From an uncultured Alistipes sp. (lineage in GTDB: Bacteria; Bacteroidota; Bacteroidia; Bacteroidales; Rikenellaceae): a stretch of 64,000 nucleotides of DNA. The first letter of the stretch is position 1, and each line of letters begins with the position of its first letter. This document shows, one piece after another, positions 36,101 to 44,830 of this stretch. The stretch is taken from assembly GCA_947364365.1 (NCBI GenBank), contig CANASP010000007.1, forward strand, positions 1 to 64,000, written 5' to 3'. The notes below the pieces were generated by a model. That model saw nothing but the letters and a program-made list of their open reading frames with translations, was not told the DNA's origin and made no database searches. A program made the translations under genes and the position numbers.

Positions 36101-36937
36101 ATGCTCAAAGCAGGACGCATTCAGCAACTCACCGTCAGCCGCATTTCCGACTACGGACTCTACCTCGCCGACGAGGAACAACAGGAAGTGCTGCTTCCCA
36201 ACCGCTATACGTCGCTCACCGACAAGGTGGGCGACCGGAAGGAGGTCTTCGTCTACCACGACTCGGAAAACCGCCTGGTCGCCACCACCGAAACCCCGCT
36301 GCTGAAGGCGGGCGAGGCGGGCTACCTGCGCGTCGTCGACAAGACGGCCCACGGGGCCTTTCTCGACTGGGGGCTCCACGGCAAGGACCTCTTCCTGCCC
36401 AACCGCAACCAGCAGGGCGGCATCTTCGTCGGCCACAGCTACGTGGTCTACCTCTACGAGGACAGCGTCACGGGCCGCTGCGTGGCTACGTGCAAGCTCA
36501 AGAGCTTCATCGACAACGAGATCATCACCGTGCAGCCGCGCCAGGAGGTCGACCTGCTCGTCGCATCCGAGAGCCCGATCGGCTACCGCGTGGTGGTCGA
36601 CAACCGCCACTGGGGCATGATCTACCGCAACCAGATCTTCCGTCCGGTGGCCGTGGGCGACCGCCTGCGGGGCTACGTGAGCCGCATCACCGAGGATCAC
36701 CGCATCGACATCAGCCTCCGGCAGCAAGGCTACGCCCAGGTGAAGGACGCAGCCGACGAGCTGCTGCAACTGCTGCGCGACAACGGCGGCGAGCTGCCCC
36801 TGGGCGACGGAAGCGACCCGGCGGAGGTCGCGCGCCTGACGCAGATGAGCAAAAAAGGATTCAAGCGGGCCCTGGGCGTACTGCTCAAGCGGGGCGCCGT
36901 GGAGACGGACGGCATCCGCACCCGCATCAAGGAGTAA
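36101..36937 (+). CDS. S1-like RNA-binding protein (CvfB/YitL family)
   Basis: 278 residues. Repeated OB-fold/S1 segments: residues about 5-65 (SRISDYGLYLADEEQQEVLLP), 70-130 (DKTAHGAFLDWGLHGKDLFLP) and 145-215 (GYVSRITEDHRIDISLRQ near the end). A C-terminal winged-helix-like part (LTQMSKKGFKRALGVLLKRG) follows. CvfB proteins bind RNA and affect virulence or stress regulons in Gram-positives; the role in Bacteroidetes is undefined. The stop is followed 4 bases later by the methyltransferase gene. Confidence 0.88.
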   Translation: MLKAGRIQQLTVSRISDYGLYLADEEQQEVLLPNRYTSLTDKVGDRKEVFVYHDSENRLVATTETPLLKAGEAGYLRVVDKTAHGAFLDWGLHGKDLFLPNRNQQGGIFVGHSYVVYLYEDSVTGRCVATCKLKSFIDNEIITVQPRQEVDLLVASESPIGYRVVVDNRHWGMIYRNQIFRPVAVGDRLRGYVSRITEDHRIDISLRQQGYAQVKDAADELLQLLRDNGGELPLGDGSDPAEVARLTQMSKKGFKRALGVLLKRGAVETDGIRTRIKE

Positions 36938-36941
36938 CGGC

Positions 36942-37718
36942 ATGGCAAAGATCGCAACGGCCGAGCGCGTCTCGCGCGAGGTCTCCGACAATTTCGTCTT
37001 CCAGCGCTCGCTGCTGGCCTACCACGCGGCCGCCGGGCTGATCGCCGGCGACGTGCTCGAAATCGGCACCGGCTCGGGCTACGGCATCGAAGTCATCGCG
37101 CCGCACGCCGCGCGCTTCGTCACCGTCGACAAACACGCCCCCTCGGCCGAGCTCGTCGACCGCCCCGGCGTGGAGTTCCGCCGGGCGACGGTACCGCCGC
37201 TGCCCTTCGACGACGCGAGCTTCGACTCCGTTATCTCGTTCCAGGTCATCGAGCACATCGAGCGCGACGCGGCCTTCGTCGCCGAGATCGGGCGCGTGCT
37301 GCGCCCTGGAGGTCTTTTCATCGTCTCGACCCCCAACGCCCCCCTCTCGCTCACGCGCAACCCGTGGCACGTGCGCGAATACACGGCCGACGGGCTCTCG
37401 GCGCTGCTCCTCCGCGGCGGCTTCGCTCAGGTCGACATGCAGGGCGTCTTCGGCAACGAACGGGTGATGGCCTACTACGAGCAAAACCGGCAGAGCGTCG
37501 CGCGCATCGCCCGGCTCGACATCTTCGACCTCCAGCACCGCCTGCCGCGCCGCCTGCTGCAACTCCCCTACGACCTGCTCAACCGCCTCAACCGGCGCAA
37601 GCTCCTGCGTGAAAATACGGCGCTCACCGCCTCGATCCGCATGGACGACTACCGCCTCGCCCCCGTCACCTCGCCCGACGACGCCTGTTTCGACCTGTTC
37701 GCCGTCGCGCGCAAATAA
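36942..37718 (+). CDS. Class I SAM-dependent methyltransferase
   Basis: 258 residues. SAM motif I is VLEIGTGSGYGIEVIAPHA (about 32-50). Motif-IV-like region SFDSVISFQVIEHIERDAAFVAEIGRVLRPGG is followed by LFIVSTPNAPLS, as in UbiE/Methyltransf_11 enzymes. The substrate is unknown. Possibly co-transcribed with the S1 gene (4-base gap). It is the last backbone gene before the integrated element. Confidence 0.88.
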   Translation: MAKIATAERVSREVSDNFVFQRSLLAYHAAAGLIAGDVLEIGTGSGYGIEVIAPHAARFVTVDKHAPSAELVDRPGVEFRRATVPPLPFDDASFDSVISFQVIEHIERDAAFVAEIGRVLRPGGLFIVSTPNAPLSLTRNPWHVREYTADGLSALLLRGGFAQVDMQGVFGNERVMAYYEQNRQSVARIARLDIFDLQHRLPRRLLQLPYDLLNRLNRRKLLRENTALTASIRMDDYRLAPVTSPDDACFDLFAVARK

Positions 37719-37767
37719 CCGGCCCGGCACCGGACCTGCCGCCGCAACGGCTCCGCAGCCCCATATG

Positions 37768-37803
37768 AAAAAAGGCGCGACCCTATTCAGGTCGCGCCTT
37801 TTC
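37768..37803. terminator. Bidirectional terminator at the left edge of the integrated element
   Basis: AAAAGGCGCGACC / GGTCGCGCCTTTT stem with a 7-base loop. It ends the methyltransferase transcript. Before integration it would also have faced the DUF2795-like gene. Confidence 0.85.
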
Positions 37804-37828
37804 ATTCTTGCACCGCCCGGGCGGCAAT

Positions 37829-37856
37829 CGCGTCAATACTCCTCCTCGTTGAAGAA
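37829..37856. other. Left attachment site (direct repeat copy 1)
   Basis: 28 bases identical to 56341-56368, starting CGCGTCAATACTCC and ending GTTGAAGAA. Left copy lacks an attached gene. The stretch 37857-38042 that follows is AT-rich with one small inverted repeat (CATCG..CGATG) and no gene I can support. Confidence 0.88.
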
Positions 37857-38042
37857 ACGATTTACAATTGAATATCAGTGCATTATATCTCAGTCGATGA
37901 AATTTGTGCAAACAAACCGCATCGTCTGAGACAGACTGAGGCGATGGAGGAGGTGGTGGTGGACGAACAAATTAAAATACACCTTTATTTATCTTAATTT
38001 TAGTTTTTCTCCATAAAATTCGTTATTGAAATAATTATTGGC

Positions 38043-38050
38043 TAACTTTA
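38043..38050 (+). promoter_or_regulatory. -7-like element of the DUF262 operon
   Basis: TAACTTTA, 41 bases before the ATG. No clear -33 box. Confidence 0.4.
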
Positions 38051-38091
38051 AACTATGATTACAACCCCAAATACAATATTAACAAATAATT

Positions 38092-39297
38092 ATGAAGGCT
38101 AAAATCTATTACGGGGAATATACCCTTAGACATTGGATTGAGTTAATGCTGAAAGGTAATATAGTCCTTCCGCCGTATCAACGGAATTTTGTATGGACAG
38201 AAACAAAGGTTTTGGGTTTAATTAATGCATTCAACAATAAAGAATTTGTACCACCAATTACTATTGGCCTTTTTAAAAAAGATGGCGTTACACAAAATCT
38301 AATCTTAGATGGACAACAGCGCTTAACGACACTGTTGTTAGCATATTTAGACTTAATGCCAAACGCTGCAACATTTAAAGCAAAAAATGAAGAACTAACT
38401 ATGGGACATCTGGCTGAAGGTGATGAAATTGACGAATATGGTCGAGAATTAGATGATATACTGGATTGGACTTTTCAAAAATTGACCGAGAAAGGGAAAA
38501 GCAAATCTGAAATCGAATTAAAATTAATCCCGGGGAATTATAAGAATTTGGATAAAAAGTTGCCCGATAAATTTTTTGAAGAGCGATATTTAGGATTCTC
38601 ATACATTGTTCCTCAAGAGGACGAAACAATACAACAACAAAAATTTTATTCAACCGCCTTTCGAAATATCAATATTGGAGGACAAACATTATTGGCACAG
38701 GAAAGCCGGGAAGCACTCTATTATTTTAACAGTGAAATGCCGGATTTTTTCAATCCCAGTTTTTCCAAAGAAATCAAATTGAAAACAATGAGCTCTAATA
38801 TAGAAATACCTCTCGATTTCGTAAGGTACATGTCTATTCTTTCACAATACCGGCAAGATGGCAATGAAACTAAATTAGCTAAGGGATATCGTTCCAATAT
38901 GGAAGACTATTACGAACAATATATTTACTCCGTATTAGGCGAACTGACAATATCCATTTTCAAAGATTTCAATACCATTTTCCCTGATAAAAACTACCAA
39001 CCAAAATTGGAAAAACTTTCTGAAAGCATTAGATTATTAGACCTGTCAGCAAAATCTCCATTTTCATCAATAATTGATATGGATGTCTATTTGTTTGGAC
39101 TAATCTATCAAATTGTATTCGAATCAAAGAAGTTAAATCCAGAACATATTGATGATTTAAAAAGGGAACTATCTACACAAATAAGCGATTATAAGTCAGA
39201 TGATTCCCATAAAAGATCACCCAATGCTTTTAAATATATGCGTCCGCGTGTTGTCAATTCCATAAATATATATTCGCGTTATGTCATTGCAGAATAA
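38092..39297 (+). CDS. DUF262 (GmrSD N-terminal/ParB-like nuclease fold) protein
   Basis: 401 residues. Diagnostic DUF262 motifs: LPPYQRNFVW (about 26-35) and LILDGQQRLTTLLL (about 70-83), typical of the ParB/Srx-like nucleotide-binding fold found in GmrS and other phage-defence proteins. No HNH/DUF1524 nuclease domain is seen at the C-terminus, so it is not a full GmrSD. It overlaps the next gene by 17 bases, implying a two-gene unit. AT-rich, unlike the backbone. Likely role: NTP-dependent sensor or regulator for the HEPN partner (inference). Confidence 0.85.
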   Translation: MKAKIYYGEYTLRHWIELMLKGNIVLPPYQRNFVWTETKVLGLINAFNNKEFVPPITIGLFKKDGVTQNLILDGQQRLTTLLLAYLDLMPNAATFKAKNEELTMGHLAEGDEIDEYGRELDDILDWTFQKLTEKGKSKSEIELKLIPGNYKNLDKKLPDKFFEERYLGFSYIVPQEDETIQQQKFYSTAFRNINIGGQTLLAQESREALYYFNSEMPDFFNPSFSKEIKLKTMSSNIEIPLDFVRYMSILSQYRQDGNETKLAKGYRSNMEDYYEQYIYSVLGELTISIFKDFNTIFPDKNYQPKLEKLSESIRLLDLSAKSPFSSIIDMDVYLFGLIYQIVFESKKLNPEHIDDLKRELSTQISDYKSDDSHKRSPNAFKYMRPRVVNSINIYSRYVIAE

Positions 39298-40096
39298 CCA
39301 ATTGAAATTTATAGAAACCCCTATATCTATAATATTAAGAGAGGCTGTTGTTGCCAGTACTGCTATAGGAAACGGAATTGAAACCTATCCCGTTAACGAT
39401 TACATTTTGCATTCAATTTTTCTAAAAATGACTGGAGCTCAAGAACAAAAAATGAAATGCATCGTATGGGAATTGGCTTCTAACGATTACAACTATCGCT
39501 ATCTTCGATATAATCAGAAACCATATGGAGAATGCTCTTACTACGATGAAAAAAACAAGATTTACAGAGATTTATTAGACCAAATAACTAAAATCGATCC
39601 GGCCTTTCTTGTTGATACTTTTTTCGATAAAAATGCTATTTTGTCGGATATAGCCGCAGATCTTGACGATATATTCGAAAAAAGTAGTTTATCTCAAATT
39701 AGGTCGCGTGAGTATAACGAGTATAAGCGCATTTTTAAATCCTTGACTCCAGATTGTTTCATTGTTGGATCATTATCTGCAAACAATAAAAACGATGGAC
39801 GCAGAATATTTTCAACATGTGATAAATGCCATAAGTTTGATAAGAAAAGTAATGTTCGCAAATGTGATAATTTATTAAATCTACATGAAATATATGGTTT
39901 GCTCTATCGGCATCGAAATCGATGTGCCCATAACTCAACATCATATCAACAGAATTTACCCACATTCACGATGATGTCAAATTTGAAATATTGTTATGAA
40001 AACTATTTTATATATTTCGCTATTCTAGTATTGATAGACACTATATTTATAAATCTATTCAAACAACACCAGAACCTCATAGATCTAACTATTTAA
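39281..40096 (+). CDS. HEPN-motif protein paired with DUF262 (putative RNase effector)
   Basis: 271 residues, mostly helical. RNRCAHN at about 212-218 fits the catalytic HEPN R-x4-H motif, here with the frequent Asn after Arg. It is preceded by a helix, LHEIYGLLYRH. A CDKCHKF..RKC stretch (about 180-195) could bind metal. A hydrophobic stretch (about 242-260) follows the motif. HEPN proteins beside regulators are often toxin-like RNases. Family-level assignment beyond HEPN is uncertain. The gene ends 97 bases before the converging restriction operon. Confidence 0.6.
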   Translation: MSLQNNQLKFIETPISIILREAVVASTAIGNGIETYPVNDYILHSIFLKMTGAQEQKMKCIVWELASNDYNYRYLRYNQKPYGECSYYDEKNKIYRDLLDQITKIDPAFLVDTFFDKNAILSDIAADLDDIFEKSSLSQIRSREYNEYKRIFKSLTPDCFIVGSLSANNKNDGRRIFSTCDKCHKFDKKSNVRKCDNLLNLHEIYGLLYRHRNRCAHNSTSYQQNLPTFTMMSNLKYCYENYFIYFAILVLIDTIFINLFKQHQNLIDLTI

Positions 40097-40192
40097 TAAT
40101 CAGATGAAAATACAGCAAATAAGATCTCCGCTTATTATAAAACACGATGATATGGACTTCTTAAATTACCATTAATAAAAAAATTGATTGAA

Positions 40193-40888
40193 TTACATCA
40201 TGAATCGCTCTAACTTGTCTTTCCAACGCCGCCAGTCGGGCATTTCGGTTTCGAGCAGGGAAAAGAAGGCTGCGGTATGGTCGGGATGCAGCAGATGACA
40301 CATCTCATGCGTAATAACATACTCAATGCAGGGCCGAGGCACCTTGATGAGTTCCGTATTCAGAATAATTTTCCCTTTGGGAGTACAGCTGCCCCAGCGA
40401 TTTTCCATCTCCTGAACATAGAGTGAGGTTGGTGCAACTCCGTACCGTGCAAATCGAGAAATAATAGGCTCCGCATATTCGGCGAACTTGAGTTTGGCAT
40501 GTTCGCGGTACCAGGATTTCATCAATTCCCGGGCCTTGTCCGGAGAGGTACATACCACTTCGAAGCAGCGCCCTTTGTAACGGACGCTGTTGACCTTGCC
40601 AGCGGATACCCGGAGCAGAAACTGTTTTCCCAGGTAGTAATGCGACTCTCCGCAGACATACCGTTTTTCCGGACTCCGAACCCCAAAATCCTTGAAATAG
40701 GACTGCTGCCGAAGAATCCACGGCGCCCGTTTGTGGAGTTTCTGTTCGATAACCTCTTCCGGCGTCCCTTCCGGAGCCAGCAGGACAGCCTCACCGGATG
40801 GATATACCTTGATTCCGAGTGTTCGGCGGGCGGAAAAGAGCACGCTGTAGAGAATCGTCTCTTTCCCGTAGACGAATACCTGCTGCAT
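40193..40888 (-). CDS. YgjP-like (DUF45/M48-type) zinc metallopeptidase, restriction-operon companion
   Basis: 231 residues. Zinc motif THEMCHLLHPDHT (HExxH plus third His) lies near the C-terminus, preceded by ENRWGSCTPKGKIILN, the hallmark of YgjP/DUF45. The ATG at 40888 overlaps the hsdR stop as TGATG, so translation is coupled; an in-frame start 12 bases upstream is possible. YgjP-like proteins are recurrent neighbours of type I restriction genes; their task is unknown, but protease control of HsdR is plausible. Confidence 0.87.
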   Translation of the reverse strand: MQQVFVYGKETILYSVLFSARRTLGIKVYPSGEAVLLAPEGTPEEVIEQKLHKRAPWILRQQSYFKDFGVRSPEKRYVCGESHYYLGKQFLLRVSAGKVNSVRYKGRCFEVVCTSPDKARELMKSWYREHAKLKFAEYAEPIISRFARYGVAPTSLYVQEMENRWGSCTPKGKIILNTELIKVPRPCIEYVITHEMCHLLHPDHTAAFFSLLETEMPDWRRWKDKLERFMM

Positions 40889-43800
40889 CACCGAAACCAT
40901 TTTTGAGCCACATCGACCGCCCGGTCAATGATGGCATCCATATCATCGAAGGTCATCGACAGGTCATACTTGCGTTTGACCTCGTCAATCAGATAGTCCT
41001 CGATATCGAGCTTCATCATGCCGACCAACCTGTCCTTGAGCGGCCAGTCGACAATGAGCCTCCCATTCTCGAAGATGTGCTGACGAATGATAGCGTCAAT
41101 CCTGTTGGCCGTGTCAAGCGCAATTTGCGTCAGATTGAGCCCCTGTTCGGGCTTTATGACCACCTTGTAGACCTCCAGACTCAATCCGAAGTAGGCTCGC
41201 GCAGCGTTGTTGTCCGTCAGCACTTCGGGGATCTCGCTGTCGGTATGATTCAGCACCTTGTTCATCAGATCCATAGCCTGTGCCAGATACTCCGCTTCGT
41301 CAATTCTACCCTGTTCGTACTGCGAAATAGTCTCCTTAAGCATCTGCGAGAACTTTTTGTAGAAAGCAGGATCGGTATCCATATTCTCGGTAATGTACCT
41401 AGCTGTTCGCGAAGCAATTGTATCGGCCTTGGCCGCTTTCCCTGAGATCTTCTCCACCTCTTCGGCGAACCGCTCCTTATCGAAGATGTTCACCAGATCG
41501 GTGATGATCTGCACCTCACCACTCTCAATGTGCGCGTCAATTAGTTTCTGAATCTGCCCTTCGTATTGCTTGTAGTCCACTATGTCGGAGTAGCGCTCCT
41601 GCACGGCATTACGAAGCTTCATGAAGAGGGCCAAATCATTCTTGTACTGCTCGATAAGCTCCTGACATGTATTCTTATGAAAATCAATCGACGAAAGCGC
41701 TACCTTCAGCGTCCGGGCAAAGGCCCGCAGCTTTTCGTAGTAGAGCGTGCGCCGGTCCTCCTCGCGCAGGACATTGCCGAAGGCCTCGAAGTCGGTCGTG
41801 TTGCGCACCTCCTTGAAGAGGTCCCACAACTCGGCATGCTTCTGGGGCAGCTTGGCCACCTCCTCCGAGATGTCCGTATAGATTCCCTCCAAATCCTCCT
41901 TGTCGAAATCGGTGTAGAGCTCCAGCGCCGAATTGAGCGACCCCAATACGCCGTAATAGTCGATGATATACCCGAACTCCTTGTCTTCGCAGACGCGGTT
42001 GACGCGGGCAATGGCCTGCAGCAGCGTGTGGTCCTTCAACTTGCGGTCGAGATAGAGCACCGTGTTGCGGGGTTCGTCGAATCCCGTTAGGAGTTTGTCC
42101 ACGACGATGATAATCTCCGGCTTGTCGCTGTTCTTGAAGCGGTTGATGATGCTCGCCTCGTACTTTTTGGCCGTGCCATATTCATCCATCATGCGCTTCC
42201 AGAAGGCCACCTCCACGTTCGAGGTCTCGCCGAATGCTTCGTCTTCCCCCTCCCGAGTGTCGGGCGAGGTGATGAGCACCTCCGACGAGACGATGCCGAT
42301 TTCGTCGAGATACTGCTTGTAGAGAATTGCGATGCGCTTACGCGGAGCCACCAGCTGCGCCTTGAACTTCGGTCCCTGCCAGTTCTCCCGGAAATGCTGC
42401 GAAATGTCCCACGCAATGGCGTAGATGCGCTGCTGCGTCTGGTTGAGCTGGTCCGCACGGCTGAATTTCTTCTTCATGTCGGCCCGCTGGGCATCGCTCA
42501 TCCATCCGCAGATCTTGTCGAAATAGCGGTCGATCGTCTCCTCGTGTACTACCTGCGGCACCATACGCCCCTCGTACAACAGCGGTACGACGGCCTTGTC
42601 CGCCACGGCCTGATCCACCATGTAGACCGGCTGGATGATGCCGCCGAACTTCCGGGCCGTGTTCTTCTCCTTCTTCATCAACGGCGTGCCGGTCGTGGCG
42701 ATGAAGCAGGCATTCGGAAGCGTCTTCTCCATCTTGATGCCCATCTCGCCGTACTGGCTGCGGTGCCCCTCGTCAATCAGCACGAAGATGTTGGGGTCCG
42801 TCAACGGAGTGCGGATCCCGCGCACTGCCGTCTCGAACTTGTTGATGATCGTCGTGATGACGGCATCGCTCTTGCTGTTGAGCAGCTCGACGAGCTTACA
42901 CCCCGTCGTGGCGTTCTCGACGCGAATCTGACATTTGCGGAACGTCCCAGTAATCTGCCGGTCGAGATCCGTGCGGTCGGTCACGAGGATGATTTTCGGG
43001 TTGCTGATCCTCCTGTCGAGGATGATCGCCTGCGCCAACATTACCATTGTCAGCGACTTGCCACTTCCCTGCGTGTGCCAGATAACGCCGCCGCGCCGCC
43101 GCCCGTCCTCAATGCGGCAGATGCGTTGCATCGTCTGCCGTACGGCAAAATATTGCTGGTAACGCGCCACCTTCTTGATGCCGTCGTCGTAGAGCGTGAA
43201 ACCGTACATCAACTGCAACAACCGTTCGGGCCGACAGAGATTGTAAAGGTATTCGTCCTGTACCGACGGGGTAGCTGACTGCTTGTAGAGCTCCTCAAAG
43301 CTACGGCGCGCATAGCCAAACCGCTCCCCGAAGAGCTTGTCGTCCTGCAGCGGCTCGTTGACCACCCGCTCCAGCTCTTGTCGGTAGCGACATTCTTCAT
43401 CGCGGTCAGCAAACTGCTCGCGCCACCGCGCCCAGAACTTCTTGGGTGTGGCCGTCGTAGCATAACTGCCCTCCTGGCGGTTGATGGTCAACAGCAGCGT
43501 TGAGTAGAGGTATAACCAGCGGATACCGTCGGACTTCTGGTTACGGAGGTGCTGCGAAATGGCCTGTTCGATGGAGCCCTTCACGTCGGGACGCTTGCAC
43601 TCGATGACGCAGAGCGGGATGCCGTTCACGAAGAGAACGATGTCGGGCCGGTAGGTCTCAGTCATCCCCGTACGGCTGACGGCAAACTCCTCGGTGACGT
43701 GGAAGATGTTATTGCGAATGTCCTTCCAGTCGATGTACTGCATCACGAAACTCTTGCGATCGCCGTCGATGATCTGCTCAAGGGTCTTTCCGAAAGTAAG

Positions 43801-44100
43801 CAGGTCGTAGACCGTCTGCGAAGCCTCCATAAATCCTTCGTCCATCGGGATGTTGCGCAGAGCCTCGATTCCAGCTGTAATGTTCTGCTCGGAAAATACG
43901 GTGGTCCGCGTCGAGCTGACTTGCACGACATTGATTGAGGCAATCCGCTCACGCAAAATGGGTTCGAGCAGCACATTAGCGATACTCCCGCCACGCAGGG
44001 CCAGCGCCTCATCAGGTGTAAGGTATGTGTACCCCAGCTTTTCAAGCATCAATAGAGCAGGAATTTGGCTGATATGGTCTTCTTTGAAGGAAATAGACAT
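40888..44100 (-). CDS. hsdR: Type I restriction enzyme R subunit
   Basis: 1070 residues. N-terminal nuclease domain with RPDIVLFVNGIPLCVIECKRP (PD-ExK core, about 157-177). Superfamily 2 helicase motor: HTQGSGKSLTMVMLAQA (Walker A), FVLIDEGHRSQYG (DEAD-type box), ATTGTP and KLLTGFDEPRNTVLYLD. The C-terminal helical region contacts HsdM/HsdS. It translocates DNA and cleaves unmethylated targets. It seems intact and is moderately GC-rich, unlike the three AT-rich genes upstream. Confidence 0.96.
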   Translation of the reverse strand: MSISFKEDHISQIPALLMLEKLGYTYLTPDEALALRGGSIANVLLEPILRERIASINVVQVSSTRTTVFSEQNITAGIEALRNIPMDEGFMEASQTVYDLLTFGKTLEQIIDGDRKSFVMQYIDWKDIRNNIFHVTEEFAVSRTGMTETYRPDIVLFVNGIPLCVIECKRPDVKGSIEQAISQHLRNQKSDGIRWLYLYSTLLLTINRQEGSYATTATPKKFWARWREQFADRDEECRYRQELERVVNEPLQDDKLFGERFGYARRSFEELYKQSATPSVQDEYLYNLCRPERLLQLMYGFTLYDDGIKKVARYQQYFAVRQTMQRICRIEDGRRRGGVIWHTQGSGKSLTMVMLAQAIILDRRISNPKIILVTDRTDLDRQITGTFRKCQIRVENATTGCKLVELLNSKSDAVITTIINKFETAVRGIRTPLTDPNIFVLIDEGHRSQYGEMGIKMEKTLPNACFIATTGTPLMKKEKNTARKFGGIIQPVYMVDQAVADKAVVPLLYEGRMVPQVVHEETIDRYFDKICGWMSDAQRADMKKKFSRADQLNQTQQRIYAIAWDISQHFRENWQGPKFKAQLVAPRKRIAILYKQYLDEIGIVSSEVLITSPDTREGEDEAFGETSNVEVAFWKRMMDEYGTAKKYEASIINRFKNSDKPEIIIVVDKLLTGFDEPRNTVLYLDRKLKDHTLLQAIARVNRVCEDKEFGYIIDYYGVLGSLNSALELYTDFDKEDLEGIYTDISEEVAKLPQKHAELWDLFKEVRNTTDFEAFGNVLREEDRRTLYYEKLRAFARTLKVALSSIDFHKNTCQELIEQYKNDLALFMKLRNAVQERYSDIVDYKQYEGQIQKLIDAHIESGEVQIITDLVNIFDKERFAEEVEKISGKAAKADTIASRTARYITENMDTDPAFYKKFSQMLKETISQYEQGRIDEAEYLAQAMDLMNKVLNHTDSEIPEVLTDNNAARAYFGLSLEVYKVVIKPEQGLNLTQIALDTANRIDAIIRQHIFENGRLIVDWPLKDRLVGMMKLDIEDYLIDEVKRKYDLSMTFDDMDAIIDRAVDVAQKWFR

Positions 44101-44109
44101 AGTTAATTC

Positions 44110-44826
44110 TTAAAATATCCACAACAATGGTATCCAAATAGATAACAATGCGATAGCAACTGATAATTTATTGATCCATGTCCCCTTTTGGCATATTGTG
44201 ATAATAGCGCCCAGAGTTAGAATCCCTCCAAATATAAAATATATGATCTTAATAGTTTGAACCAACCATCTTGGTAAGTAGTCTATAATTTTTGCATTTT
44301 CATTTATAATCTCTGGAGTATATTTCTGATAAATGATTTCTGAATCTTTTATATCCCTATCACTAATAATCAATTGTGGCAGTTCTTTACTCTCGACAAA
44401 AGCGATAAGTTCTATAAATTCTCCGGAACGCCATTGTTTGAAGCAAATCTGATTATTTAGAAGAAATGCTTCATTATTTGATTGAGTAATTGCTATGGAA
44501 TATATATGTTCTTGATTTTTGATAGTCAATGGAAGATTTTCACTCAATAGCTGTTTATTTTCGCCCATGCCTACAAGAGTCGCATCTCCAATGTTGCGAA
44601 TCACATATTGAATTTGCCAAAGATTTTGTACCGGAATAGTGTCCTTGTAAAAATATTGAATACGTAAATCATCCGTAGATGTCGATTCCGTTAATAATTG
44701 TTCCGACATCGTCTTGACTTCGAGAATAACATGCTCTTTATGAATATAAAAATATATAGTTACTATTCCTGCTGCAATCGCAACTAAAGTACCGATAGTT
44801 TTAATATATCTTATAAGAATCTCCAT
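44110..44826 (-). CDS. Hypothetical membrane protein inside the restriction operon
   Basis: 238 residues. One hydrophobic segment near the N-terminus (about 9-27) and two near the C-terminus (about 190-210 and 217-237) enclose a predicted soluble domain of about 160 residues with mixed alpha/beta character. No family recognised. Very AT-rich. It lies 4 bases after hsdS and 9 bases before hsdR, so it must be co-transcribed. Confidence 0.72.
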   Translation of the reverse strand: MEILIRYIKTIGTLVAIAAGIVTIYFYIHKEHVILEVKTMSEQLLTESTSTDDLRIQYFYKDTIPVQNLWQIQYVIRNIGDATLVGMGENKQLLSENLPLTIKNQEHIYSIAITQSNNEAFLLNNQICFKQWRSGEFIELIAFVESKELPQLIISDRDIKDSEIIYQKYTPEIINENAKIIDYLPRWLVQTIKIIYFIFGGILTLGAIITICQKGTWINKLSVAIALLSIWIPLLWIF

Positions 44827-44830
44827 AAAT

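Noticed and set aside
38092-39297. Complete GmrSD type IV restriction enzyme
   Set aside because: Only the DUF262 half is present; no DUF1524/HNH motif is seen in this protein or its partner.
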